From assembly GCA_019752975.1 (NCBI GenBank), contig JAIELM010000408.1, forward strand, positions 1-5,730: a DNA stretch of 5,730 nucleotides. The letters run 5' to 3'. The position numbers and the translations under genes are program-made. Shown here one piece after another: positions 1 through 5,565 of the stretch. How positions within the stretch are numbered: position 1 is the stretch's first letter; each line of letters opens with the position of its first letter. Below the pieces are notes generated by a model. It had not been told where the DNA came from. It saw only the letters and a list, made by a program, of their open reading frames with translations, and searched no databases. This DNA comes from Undibacterium sp. (GTDB lineage: Bacteria; Pseudomonadota; Gammaproteobacteria; Burkholderiales; Burkholderiaceae_D).

Positions 1-743
1 GCTAGCGCTGCTTGTTGCAATAATTCTGGAGTAGAGAGGTCGTGATCATCCGATACCAAAAAGGTTTGATTGTACGCCAACGGGTTTTGTAGGCAAGTAT
101 CAATGAAATTGGCTAAGTTTTTCACAAAAATGAGGCTGCGTTTATTTTTGATCGAGGCTAATGGCAAAGGGATTTGTTTTCTTACTGCACGTAGCAAGCT
201 CAAAAAATTCGCTCCTACTCCTTTGCCATACACTAAAGGCGGGCGAATGATCGTGATCGCCATTCCGGTACGTTGACCACATTCGATTAAGCCTTGCTCG
301 GCCTCGAGTTTGGACCTGCCGTAGGCATCACAGGCCTGTGGATGACTTAACTCGGTGTATGGATGTCCCAATACGGTAGCTTCACCATTGACCTTGACCG
401 AACTTAAATAAATAAATTGACTCGCACCTTCCTTGGCTGCTTGTTCCGCTAAGGCCAGCGTACCAGCAACGTTCACGCGACGAAATGCAGCGATGGGATC
501 GTCGCTAGTTTCGTCCATCACGTGTACTCGTGCGGCGCAATGGATCACGGTTTGTACATCAGAGAGGCAGGCAGACCAATCGGTATCGGCGCTAAGGTCA
601 GCTACGACGTGACATTCGCAACCCGTGAGGGACATGGCGGAGCGAGAGGTACATACTAGCTGCCGTTGGTTTGCCAATAGTTGCGAGACGATGTGTGAGC
701 CGACAAAACCCGTTGCACCCGTGATGAGGATTTTTGAGGTCAT
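1..743 (-). CDS. NAD(P)-dependent extended SDR epimerase/reductase, WbpV/Gnu-like (C-terminus cut by window edge)
   Basis: The frame reads 247 residues from the ATG at 743 and runs off the left edge without a stop. Seen: a Rossmann nucleotide-binding motif GATGFVG (residues 9-15), CAARVHVM (69-76), NVAGT (91-95), the SSVKVNGE segment with the catalytic serine region (114-121), the YGRSK catalytic Tyr141/Lys145 pair, and IRPPLVYGKGV (166-176). This set is typical of the SDR subfamily in O-antigen clusters that includes WbpV (reductase forming UDP-QuiNAc) and Gnu-type 4-epimerases acting on undecaprenyl-PP-GlcNAc. Relatives are about 310-320 residues, so roughly 70 C-terminal residues lie outside. 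The start is fixed by an ATGA overlap with the upstream glycosyltransferase stop; no clear Shine-Dalgarno precedes it, so translation is probably coupled. Inference: it makes or remodels the first amino sugar of the repeat unit. Reductase versus 4-epimerase cannot be decided from this part. Confidence 0.9.
   Translation of the reverse strand, partial: MTSKILITGATGFVGSHIVSQLLANQRQLVCTSRSAMSLTGCECHVVADLSADTDWSACLSDVQTVIHCAARVHVMDETSDDPIAAFRRVNVAGTLALAEQAAKEGASQFIYLSSVKVNGEATVLGHPYTELSHPQACDAYGRSKLEAEQGLIECGQRTGMAITIIRPPLVYGKGVGANFLSLLRAVRKQIPLPLASIKNKRSLIFVKNLANFIDTCLQNPLAYNQTFLVSDDHDLSTPELLQQAAL
740..743 (-). other. ATGA stop/start overlap, GT2 glycosyltransferase to SDR gene
   Basis: On the minus strand the SDR start ATG (743-741) and the glycosyltransferase stop TGA (742-740) share bases. 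There is no purine-rich ribosome site in the 20 bases upstream, so termination-reinitiation is the likely mode of starting. Confidence 0.85.
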
Positions 744-1546
744 CGATTTGCGGCTTGCTTCTGTGGGTAAGGCGCGCTAATGCGCAGATAACGACGCCAC
801 AAAAATTTGAAAAAACTGGTAAAGAACCAACGTGCGTGCGGTGAGGAAAGGTTGCGATTTTTGTGGGCCGCGGTATGTACGGCCTTGAGTTGTGGGTAGT
901 AATAAACTGCTTGGCCTAGGTATTTGCGCGACCGATAGCAAATATCGACGTCTTCAAAATACATAAAATAGCTGGGGTCAAAACCGCCTAGTTTTATGTA
1001 ATGTTCTGCAGTAAAAGCCAAGAAAGCGCCGGAAGCCCATTCGACTTCGACTTCGTTAATGGATAGTGCAAGACGCTCTTTGTCGTAGGTTTCGCTAAAC
1101 GAATTATTCAACGGCATCCCGATGAGGGATCGCATACCGGGAAAGTGACGAATATTGGTGTCCGCTACCGTAAACGCTGGATCACGAAATAAATTCAGTG
1201 TCGCTATCGTATGACGCGAGGCGCGCATTTGATCGACTAAGGCATACAGCATCTCGGGAGCGATACTCACGTCGGGATTCATTACTACAAAAATGTCGTC
1301 AGCTTGATACCCTACCTGCTGTTGGATGAGTTCGAATAAGACATTATTATTATGCCCAAAGCCCAAACCTGCTTGTGCATCGGTATAAAAAATTCCTTGT
1401 TCGCGGCAAAAATTGTTGAGTTTTTCTGAAGGTTTATTATCCTTCACCCAGATTTTGAGACGCACGCGCTCATCTAATAGATGGCCTAATCTACTGGCGA
1501 TAAGGAGGTCTTCGTGACCGTGGCTAATGATGGCAAGGTGTATCAT
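740..1546 (-). CDS. Glycosyltransferase family 2, rhamnosyltransferase-like
   Basis: This is a 268-residue cytoplasmic GT-A glycosyltransferase, expected to add one sugar to the lipid-linked repeat unit at the inner face of the membrane. Seen: an N-terminal beta strand (MIHLAIISHGHEDLL) opening the nucleotide-sugar fold, GFGHNNN (62-68, the GxGxxNN motif of rhamnosyltransferase-type GT2 enzymes), NPD (90-92, the metal/nucleotide DxD equivalent), EWASGAFLAF (169-178), GGFD (187-190) and FMYFEDVDIC (194-203) carrying the acidic pair expected to hold the catalytic base. The C-terminal part (about 240-256) is aromatic and basic (FFTSFFKFLWRRY) and may sit on the membrane. A longer reading would start at TTG 1582, but ATG 1546 forms an ATGA overlap with the preceding gene and begins directly at the first strand of the fold, so I prefer it. 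The donor sugar is unknown; rhamnose is a family-based guess. Confidence 0.92.
   Translation of the reverse strand: MIHLAIISHGHEDLLIASRLGHLLDERVRLKIWVKDNKPSEKLNNFCREQGIFYTDAQAGLGFGHNNNVLFELIQQQVGYQADDIFVVMNPDVSIAPEMLYALVDQMRASRHTIATLNLFRDPAFTVADTNIRHFPGMRSLIGMPLNNSFSETYDKERLALSINEVEVEWASGAFLAFTAEHYIKLGGFDPSYFMYFEDVDICYRSRKYLGQAVYYYPQLKAVHTAAHKNRNLSSPHARWFFTSFFKFLWRRYLRISAPYPQKQAANR
1543..1546 (-). other. ATGA stop/start overlap, GT-B glycosyltransferase to GT2 gene
   Basis: The GT2 start ATG (1546-1544) overlaps the upstream stop TGA (1545-1543). The bases upstream of the ATG, in minus sense GTTCTTCACCAACAGTCAAA, hold no Shine-Dalgarno, which supports coupled translation. Confidence 0.85.
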
Positions 1547-2949
1547 TTTTGACTGTTGGTGAAGAACTTTTTGCTGAACCAAAACCGTAAAAACAGGAAT
1601 GCAATTTTTAAATCAGGCCAGCTATGAACCGGCAGGCTAAACAATTTTTGCGTTACCCAGATTTTCTCATAAAAATGGGGATCAACGGCAATTGGATTGT
1701 GCCACGGTGGATCTTGCTGAGCTAAAGGGTTTTGTGCCGCTTCCACTACGCTTGCGGCAAGATGCTCTAAGGAATGTGCGGCCAAGATTTCGGGAAAAAT
1801 CTTTTGCATTTTCTCTTGTGCGTTACTGTTGCCAGAGAGATGCTGCAATAAATCTTCTTGTAGTTGTTCGATCGTAGCGGATTTAAGTTGGTCGGCGGGT
1901 GAATAGCCGTGTGCGCCAGTTAATACACCAAAGCAGGGTACACCTAGGCAAAGAACTTCGGTAAAACCGGTGCCGCCAGTCATGGGAAAGCTATCAATGT
2001 AGGCGCTGGCCTGTTCGATAAATGGCAAATAAGTGGTGTATGGCATTTTTCCCGTGAACTGGATTTGTCCTTTTGATCGTAGCCAGCTAGACCACCACCA
2101 ATATTGCTGGGGTTTTGGTCCTATCAGGAACAGGGGGAATGCAGTCTTCTCACAGATTTTTTTTGCAAAATGAGGGAAGGAATAACCTAGGCTGGGTTGG
2201 TATTTATACGCTGTTCCTGCGCTGGCCAAATAGGGCTTGTCGGTCATTGTCGCCCTGGTTTTGAGCGTCGTCAGTTTTAAAGGGATACCAATAAAATAGG
2301 AGCGTTGCAAGGACTGTCTTTGTGCACGTAAAGCCCAACCAAAATAACTCAGTTCCAAGACCCGATCGGCAACACCCAAGCCAAATGAAAAAACATGATC
2401 AGCATGATTGTAAAGTAGCACCGTCGTGCCAAAAAAAAGTTTTGCTAACGCTACCGCAAAGACGGTTTCTATATCGTTGGGATGGATGTGCAAAATCACT
2501 GTGCGTGCTAAAGCACATTGCCTCAAAATTAGCTTAATTTTCGCTAGGCTGGTGTTTTGTTTAGGCAAAACATGCAGGCCATTTTTTGCCAGTGCCAAGC
2601 GTTGGCTAGTGAGTGGGTCGACCTTTTCTGTCACCAGAACAGCTGAATTCTTGAGCCCTTCGCTACTGATAAAGCGCTCCACTACACGCGTGTGTCCACC
2701 GGTGTCATAGGCTTTAGTGAGCACGTGTAAAAAATCTGTTTTTTTCTCGCTGGGAAGCACCATAGGTGCAGTAAACAAGTCGCTATATTTTTCAAGCAAC
2801 TGCTGTTCTAGCGCGATCAGTTGGTAGCAACCGATATTATTCTTCCATAAAAGCTCGCCTAAAAAACGCGCACCCGCCATAGCTTGCTCAAAGCCTTTGG
2901 CGTGGAGTATGTGCGTTTGTGCTTTTTGTAGAAACTGCTCTGGCGTCAT
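1543..2949 (-). CDS. Probable GT-B fold glycosyltransferase, unclassified family
   Basis: 468 residues, no signal peptide. Residues 1-60 look wholly helical (MTPEQFLQKAQ onward). A beta strand (DFLHVLTKAYD) then leads into TGGHTRVVERF (83-93), which resembles the glycine-rich N-terminal loop of GT-B enzymes. HIHPNDI (154-160) and LLYNHADHVFSFG (178-190) look like acceptor-site segments of the first Rossmann domain. A second domain starts near 235, with PLFLIGPKP (272-280) and IDSFPMTGGTGFTEVLCLGVPCFG (318-341), which sits where GT4/GT41 enzymes hold their donor-binding Gly/Glu loop; Glu331 is the obvious candidate residue. The classical GT4 EX7E spacing is not evident. A TTG start at 2994 would add 15 residues, but ATG 2949 overlaps the flippase stop in ATGA form and is preferred. 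Position between wzx and a GT2 gene supports a role in repeat-unit assembly. The donor and linkage cannot be told; a modifying transferase is possible. Confidence 0.78.
   Translation of the reverse strand: MTPEQFLQKAQTHILHAKGFEQAMAGARFLGELLWKNNIGCYQLIALEQQLLEKYSDLFTAPMVLPSEKKTDFLHVLTKAYDTGGHTRVVERFISSEGLKNSAVLVTEKVDPLTSQRLALAKNGLHVLPKQNTSLAKIKLILRQCALARTVILHIHPNDIETVFAVALAKLFFGTTVLLYNHADHVFSFGLGVADRVLELSYFGWALRAQRQSLQRSYFIGIPLKLTTLKTRATMTDKPYLASAGTAYKYQPSLGYSFPHFAKKICEKTAFPLFLIGPKPQQYWWWSSWLRSKGQIQFTGKMPYTTYLPFIEQASAYIDSFPMTGGTGFTEVLCLGVPCFGVLTGAHGYSPADQLKSATIEQLQEDLLQHLSGNSNAQEKMQKIFPEILAAHSLEHLAASVVEAAQNPLAQQDPPWHNPIAVDPHFYEKIWVTQKLFSLPVHSWPDLKIAFLFLRFWFSKKFFTNSQK
2946..2949 (-). other. ATGA stop/start overlap, wzx to GT-B glycosyltransferase
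   Basis: The glycosyltransferase ATG (2949-2947) overlaps the flippase TGA (2948-2946). No good ribosome site lies upstream within the wzx coding end. Confidence 0.85.
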
Positions 2950-4196
2950 GGTGAAAACTTTATTCGGTGCACGATCACAGCAGTCGTGATCCAATACAAA
3001 ACATAATTAATAAAAAAAGCAATGACGGAAGCCTGTAATCCAAGGTGAGGACTTAAGGCAAAGGTGATGAATACTAGGCTAGCACTAAAAAATATTTCGG
3101 TAAGGATGTAGGCGCGCGTCATGGCGCGTCCTAACATGACAAAGCCTAAAATCCAACTCCCAATTTTGACAACATCACCTAATAATTGCCAGGCCAGTAA
3201 TTGGTTCATTTGACTAAATTCTGTGGTAAATAAAAGGCGTACTAAGTGCTCACGTAGCACATAGACCAAGAGCGCACCGACTATCGTGAGCGGTAAAATA
3301 AAACGATATACTTTGATGATTTCTATACGCAAGCTGATGCTATCTTTTATCTCTGCTAGTCGCGGCAAATAATACACCGTCAGCGTGGTAGTGATCAGCA
3401 TTAAATAGACTTCACTCATCTTGGTTACCGCTTGCCACATACCTGCCTGTACGGCGCCAAATTGCTGGGTTAAGTGAGTGCGAATCGCCATTTGTGATAA
3501 GGGCACGACGATGGCGGTGATTAAGGCCATGAGGCCGTATGCCCCCAATTTACGCGCCATGCTGGGGTCGAATTTTCCCCGCAAATAAGTCCAATGAAAC
3601 CAGTCGCAACGCCAACATAAAAACAGAGTGACAAAAAAAACGATGGATTGATTGATACACAGCGCCACCAATGCGCCATACAAACCCCATACATGGGTCA
3701 ATACCCAAGTAGCGATTAAGGTCACTATGCTGGTAGCGATATTGGTAGTGACATACAATTTGACCGCTTTTTTGCCATTCAGAATCGCCATTAATAGCGC
3801 GTTTAATACAAAGAGAATCAAGCTCCCAGCTAGCCACAGGAAGACATGTTGATAGGTCGAGGTGCCAAACACCCAGAGTGCAATTTGCTGATGAAAAAAG
3901 GCGATCAAGCTAGAAATCGTTAATCCCATCACGACAGCAATTATCCCCGCCGTGCGCCATAGCTTATGTTGTTGCAGCACATCTTGAGAGTATTCAGCGG
4001 TGTATTTGGTAACACCGGTGTTGATCGCACCGCTAGCAAAACTGGTTGCCAGCGTAATCGCATTTTGGAATTGTCCAAAAAGTGCATAGCCTGCTGGCCC
4101 CACCAAGACGGCGAGTAGTTTGTTGATCCCCAGCATGGCGAGCATGCGTATGCCGACCGCGATGGCATTGAGTAGACTGGTGCGGATGAGGGTCAT
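2946..4196 (-). CDS. wzx: Wzx-type O-antigen/lipid-linked oligosaccharide flippase (MOP superfamily)
   Basis: A 416-residue polytopic inner-membrane protein. By hydrophobic stretches I count about 12 membrane segments, near residues 8-32, 40-63, 82-101, 116-138, 148-168, 172-194, 216-235, 258-278, 296-314, 336-356, 364-381 and 387-408. The N-terminus, with KLLAVLVGPAGYALFGQFQN (26-45) followed by GVTKYTAEY (61-69), closely recalls enterobacterial WzxE, the enterobacterial common antigen lipid III flippase; length matches that family (about 415). Its expected job is moving the undecaprenyl-PP-linked repeat unit to the periplasmic face before Wzy polymerisation. WzxE-like proteins often go with repeat units containing a 4- or 3-acylamido-6-deoxyhexose, which would suit the aminotransferase upstream; this link is inference. 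The ATG at 4196 has a good Shine-Dalgarno (AAGGGGA) 6 bases away, unlike the downstream genes. The end overlaps the next gene by 4 bases. Confidence 0.94.
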   Translation of the reverse strand: MTLIRTSLLNAIAVGIRMLAMLGINKLLAVLVGPAGYALFGQFQNAITLATSFASGAINTGVTKYTAEYSQDVLQQHKLWRTAGIIAVVMGLTISSLIAFFHQQIALWVFGTSTYQHVFLWLAGSLILFVLNALLMAILNGKKAVKLYVTTNIATSIVTLIATWVLTHVWGLYGALVALCINQSIVFFVTLFLCWRCDWFHWTYLRGKFDPSMARKLGAYGLMALITAIVVPLSQMAIRTHLTQQFGAVQAGMWQAVTKMSEVYLMLITTTLTVYYLPRLAEIKDSISLRIEIIKVYRFILPLTIVGALLVYVLREHLVRLLFTTEFSQMNQLLAWQLLGDVVKIGSWILGFVMLGRAMTRAYILTEIFFSASLVFITFALSPHLGLQASVIAFFINYVLYWITTAVIVHRIKFSP

Positions 4197-4202
4197 TACA
4201 TT

Positions 4203-4209
4203 TCCCCTT
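4203..4209 (-). promoter_or_regulatory. Ribosome binding site of wzx
   Basis: Minus-sense AAGGGGA, followed by AATGTA and then the ATG at 4196. It is the only strong Shine-Dalgarno before a gene start in this window. Its first base is the outer edge of the inverted-repeat element, so the site lies immediately at the foot of the potential hairpin. Confidence 0.75.
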
Positions 4210-4225
4210 AGGACTTACGCAAAAT
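4209..4225 (+). repeat. Terminal inverted repeat, left arm
   Basis: TAGGACTTACGCAAAAT; perfect 17-bp match in reverse complement to the right arm. The match stops at both the outer (4208) and inner (4226) neighbours. Confidence 0.95.
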
Positions 4226-4296
4226 AGATGCTAGCGTCGTTGCGTTCGCCTTTTCGTACCAGAGTACAGCCTGCGGCTCCGCGCCTAGTCCGCGTA

Positions 4297-4313
4297 ATTT
4301 TGCGTAAGTCCTA
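4297..4313 (-). repeat. Terminal inverted repeat, right arm
   Basis: Plus-strand ATTTTGCGTAAGTCCTA, the exact reverse complement of the left arm. The two arms are 71 bases apart. Confidence 0.95.
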
Positions 4314-4335
4314 TTCTTAAACGAGTTATGCATTT

Positions 4336-5445
4336 CTATACAGCGCAAAAGGCACGTACCGTGGTAATGACCAGCTGCACCTCTTCGTCTGACATATAAG
4401 GATCGAGCGGCAAACTAATAATTTCTCTATGTATCGCTTCGGAAATCGGAAATGTACCCTCACCATAGTTGAGTTCTTGGTAGGCGGTTTGTAAATGCGG
4501 AGGAATTGGATAATGAATCACCGTTCCTATTCCTGCATCCTGCAAGTGCTTTTGCAGCGCATCTCGTTGTGGGTGTCGCACTACAAACACATGCCACACC
4601 GGATTTTGCCCTGTGGCGACTGTCGGCAGGGTGAGGCTAGTTATTGCCTTTAAGCCTGTTAAATACTGGTGCGCAAGGACTTTTCTTCTATCGTTCCAAT
4701 GATCAAGCTTGTGCAATTTTACTCGCAGTAAAGCGGCTTGCAATTCATCGAGGCGCGAGTTGTAGCCTTTGATTTCGTTTTTATATTTAATTTGGGAGCC
4801 ATAATTGCGCAGCATTCTGAGCTTGTCAGCTAAGGCATCGTCGTTGGTCGTAATTGCGCCCGCATCGCCCAATGCACCAAGGTTTTTACCTGGATAAAAA
4901 CTGTGTCCAGCAGCGTCGCCTAGTGTACCTGCTCTGCGTCCCTTGTCCGTCGCACCTTGGGATTGTGCGGCGTCTTCAATGACCTTGAGTGAGTACTTTT
5001 TAGCGAGGGCATTAATGGCATCCATATCCGCCACCTGTCCATACAGATGTACCGCCATGATGGCTTTGGTACGTGAGGTGATGGAGGCTTCAATTAATGT
5101 AGGATCAATATTGTAAGTGCCAGCTACAGGCTCAACTGGCACTGGCGTAGCGCCAGTGGTGGAAACCGCTAACCAGCTGGCGATATAAGTGTTCGATGGT
5201 ACGATTACCTCATCGCCCGCCGTTATTCCATAGGCGCGCAAAATCAGGTGTAAGGCTTCCAGACCATTTCCCACGCCTATGCAATGCTTGGTGCCACAAT
5301 AGGCGGCATATTCTTTTTCGAATTCTAGACATTGCTGACCGTGGATAAACCAACCGCTGTCTAAGACCTGGTGGAATGCTTGCGTCAGTTCTTCACGTAG
5401 GTCTTGGTGCGGTTTTTTGAGATCAAGAAAGGGAATGGTTTTCAT
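4336..5445 (-). CDS. dTDP-3-keto-6-deoxyhexose 3-aminotransferase, FdtB/QdtB-like (DegT/DnrJ/EryC1/StrS family)
   Basis: A complete 369-residue PLP enzyme, of usual family length, expected to transfer an amino group (from glutamate in the family) to C3 of a dTDP-3-keto-6-deoxyhexose in the cytoplasm. Seen: the N-terminal IPFLDLK motif (4-10), GVGNGLEAL (57-65) for phosphate binding, [11 protein letters not shown] (155-165) with Asp158 placed to bind the PLP pyridine nitrogen, and [18 protein letters not shown] (181-198), where Lys187 is the Schiff-base lysine. NYGSQIKY, the [12 protein letters not shown] segment (229-240) and the [14 protein letters not shown] stretch (306-319) are typical of the 3-amino-sugar branch (FdtB, QdtB, and the related TylB/DesV), not WecE. 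Fuc3N versus Qui3N cannot be settled, because the deciding ketoisomerase is not in view. The partial acyltransferase upstream fits as the next pathway step. ATG 5445 starts exactly at the conserved N-terminus; no strong Shine-Dalgarno precedes it. The stop is TAG. Confidence 0.93.
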   Translation of the reverse strand: MKTIPFLDLKKPHQDLREELTQAFHQVLDSGWFIHGQQCLEFEKEYAAYCGTKHCIGVGNGLEALHLILRAYGITAGDEVIVPSNTYIASWLAVSTTGATPVPVEPVAGTYNIDPTLIEASITSRTKAIMAVHLYGQVADMDAINALAKKYSLKVIEDAAQSQGATDKGRRAGTLGDAAGHSFYPGKNLGALGDAGAITTNDDALADKLRMLRNYGSQIKYKNEIKGYNSRLDELQAALLRVKLHKLDHWNDRRKVLAHQYLTGLKAITSLTLPTVATGQNPVWHVFVVRHPQRDALQKHLQDAGIGTVIHYPIPPHLQTAYQELNYGEGTFPISEAIHREIISLPLDPYMSDEEVQLVITTVRAFCAV

Positions 5446-5474
5446 CGTTGACGCTTATCTATTTTTGTGGGAAT

Positions 5475-5565
5475 AATTCTGGCAGCTCATTTAGGCAGCT
5501 TATTTAGTCAGCTTATTTAGTCTGCTTATTTAGTTAGCTAATTTCGTCAGCTAATTTCGTCAATT
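5475..5565 (-). repeat. 13-bp tandem repeat array, about 7 units, spanning the acyltransferase stop and the intergenic gap
   Basis: Minus-sense units in order: AATTGACGAAATT (5565-5553, degenerate), AGCTGACGAAATT (5552-5540), AGCTAACTAAATA (5539-5527), AGCAGACTAAATA (5526-5514), AGCTGACTAAATA (5513-5501), AGCTGCCTAAATG (5500-5488), AGCTGCCAGAATT (5487-5475). The consensus is AGCTGACTAAATA and the units are perfectly spaced. The first units encode the last residues of the acyltransferase (IDEIS) and supply its TGA stop; the rest lie in the 101-bp gap before the aminotransferase. Because the period is not a multiple of three, stops TGA or TAA recur in different frames along the array, so any readthrough is quickly ended. 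This looks like slipped-strand duplication of the 3' end of the gene; an effect on expression is only a guess. Confidence 0.88.

Larger units (their letters stand above)
4209..4313. mobile_element. MITE-like element with 17-bp perfect terminal inverted repeats and flanking TA
   Basis: A 105-bp segment bounded by TAGGACTTACGCAAAAT (4209-4225) and its exact reverse complement (4297-4313), with a 71-base interior that encodes nothing evident. If TA is the target duplication, the element proper is 4211-4311 (101 bp) and starts GGACTTACGC at each end. TA duplication is usual for IS630/Tc1-mariner transposases, and also for some IS5-group elements; as TA is self-complementary, duplication cannot be told from two more bases of terminal repeat. 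The interior is more GC-rich than its surroundings and holds a small gcgg/ccgc hairpin at 4272-4281. It separates the aminotransferase from wzx; removing 103 bp (element plus one TA) would leave a 36-bp gap, close to operon spacing. Alternative: a bifunctional or transcript-stabilising hairpin with no transposon origin. No poly-T tract follows on either strand, so a classic terminator is unlikely. Confidence 0.7.

Noticed and set aside
70..276. Plus-strand open frame inside the SDR gene
   Set aside because: It lies antisense to a clearly conserved SDR coding region, has no family resemblance and no ribosome site; it is a shadow frame.
1547..1582. TTG-initiated N-terminal extension of the GT2 protein
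   Set aside because: The added 12 residues precede the first strand of the fold, have no ribosome site, and the ATG at 1546 gives the same ATGA arrangement as the neighbouring junctions.
2322..2710. Two overlapping plus-strand open frames inside the GT-B gene
   Set aside because: Both are antisense to a long coding frame, have biased, unstructured composition, and no recognisable domain.
2950..2994. TTG-initiated N-terminal extension of the GT-B protein
   Set aside because: It would overlap wzx by 49 bases from a weak start codon; the ATG at 2949 gives a 4-base overlap.
3550..4168. Alternative frames on both strands within wzx
   Set aside because: The wzx frame shows about 12 coherent membrane segments and WzxE-like motifs; the other frames do not.
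4209..4313. Rho-independent terminator at the inverted repeat
   Set aside because: The loop is 71 bases and neither arm is followed by a run of T residues; the sequence after the arm in the direction of transcription is the wzx ribosome site.
5527..5563. Promoter within the tandem repeats (TTGACG with downstream TAAATA)
   Set aside because: TTGACG at 5563-5558 has no -10-like hexamer at 16-18 bases (TAGCTA at best), and the TAAATA copies have no matching -35 at correct spacing.
5475..5565. CRISPR array or iteron origin
   Set aside because: Units are 13 bp and directly adjacent with no spacers, and there is no replication or cas gene nearby; a simple tandem duplication explains it.
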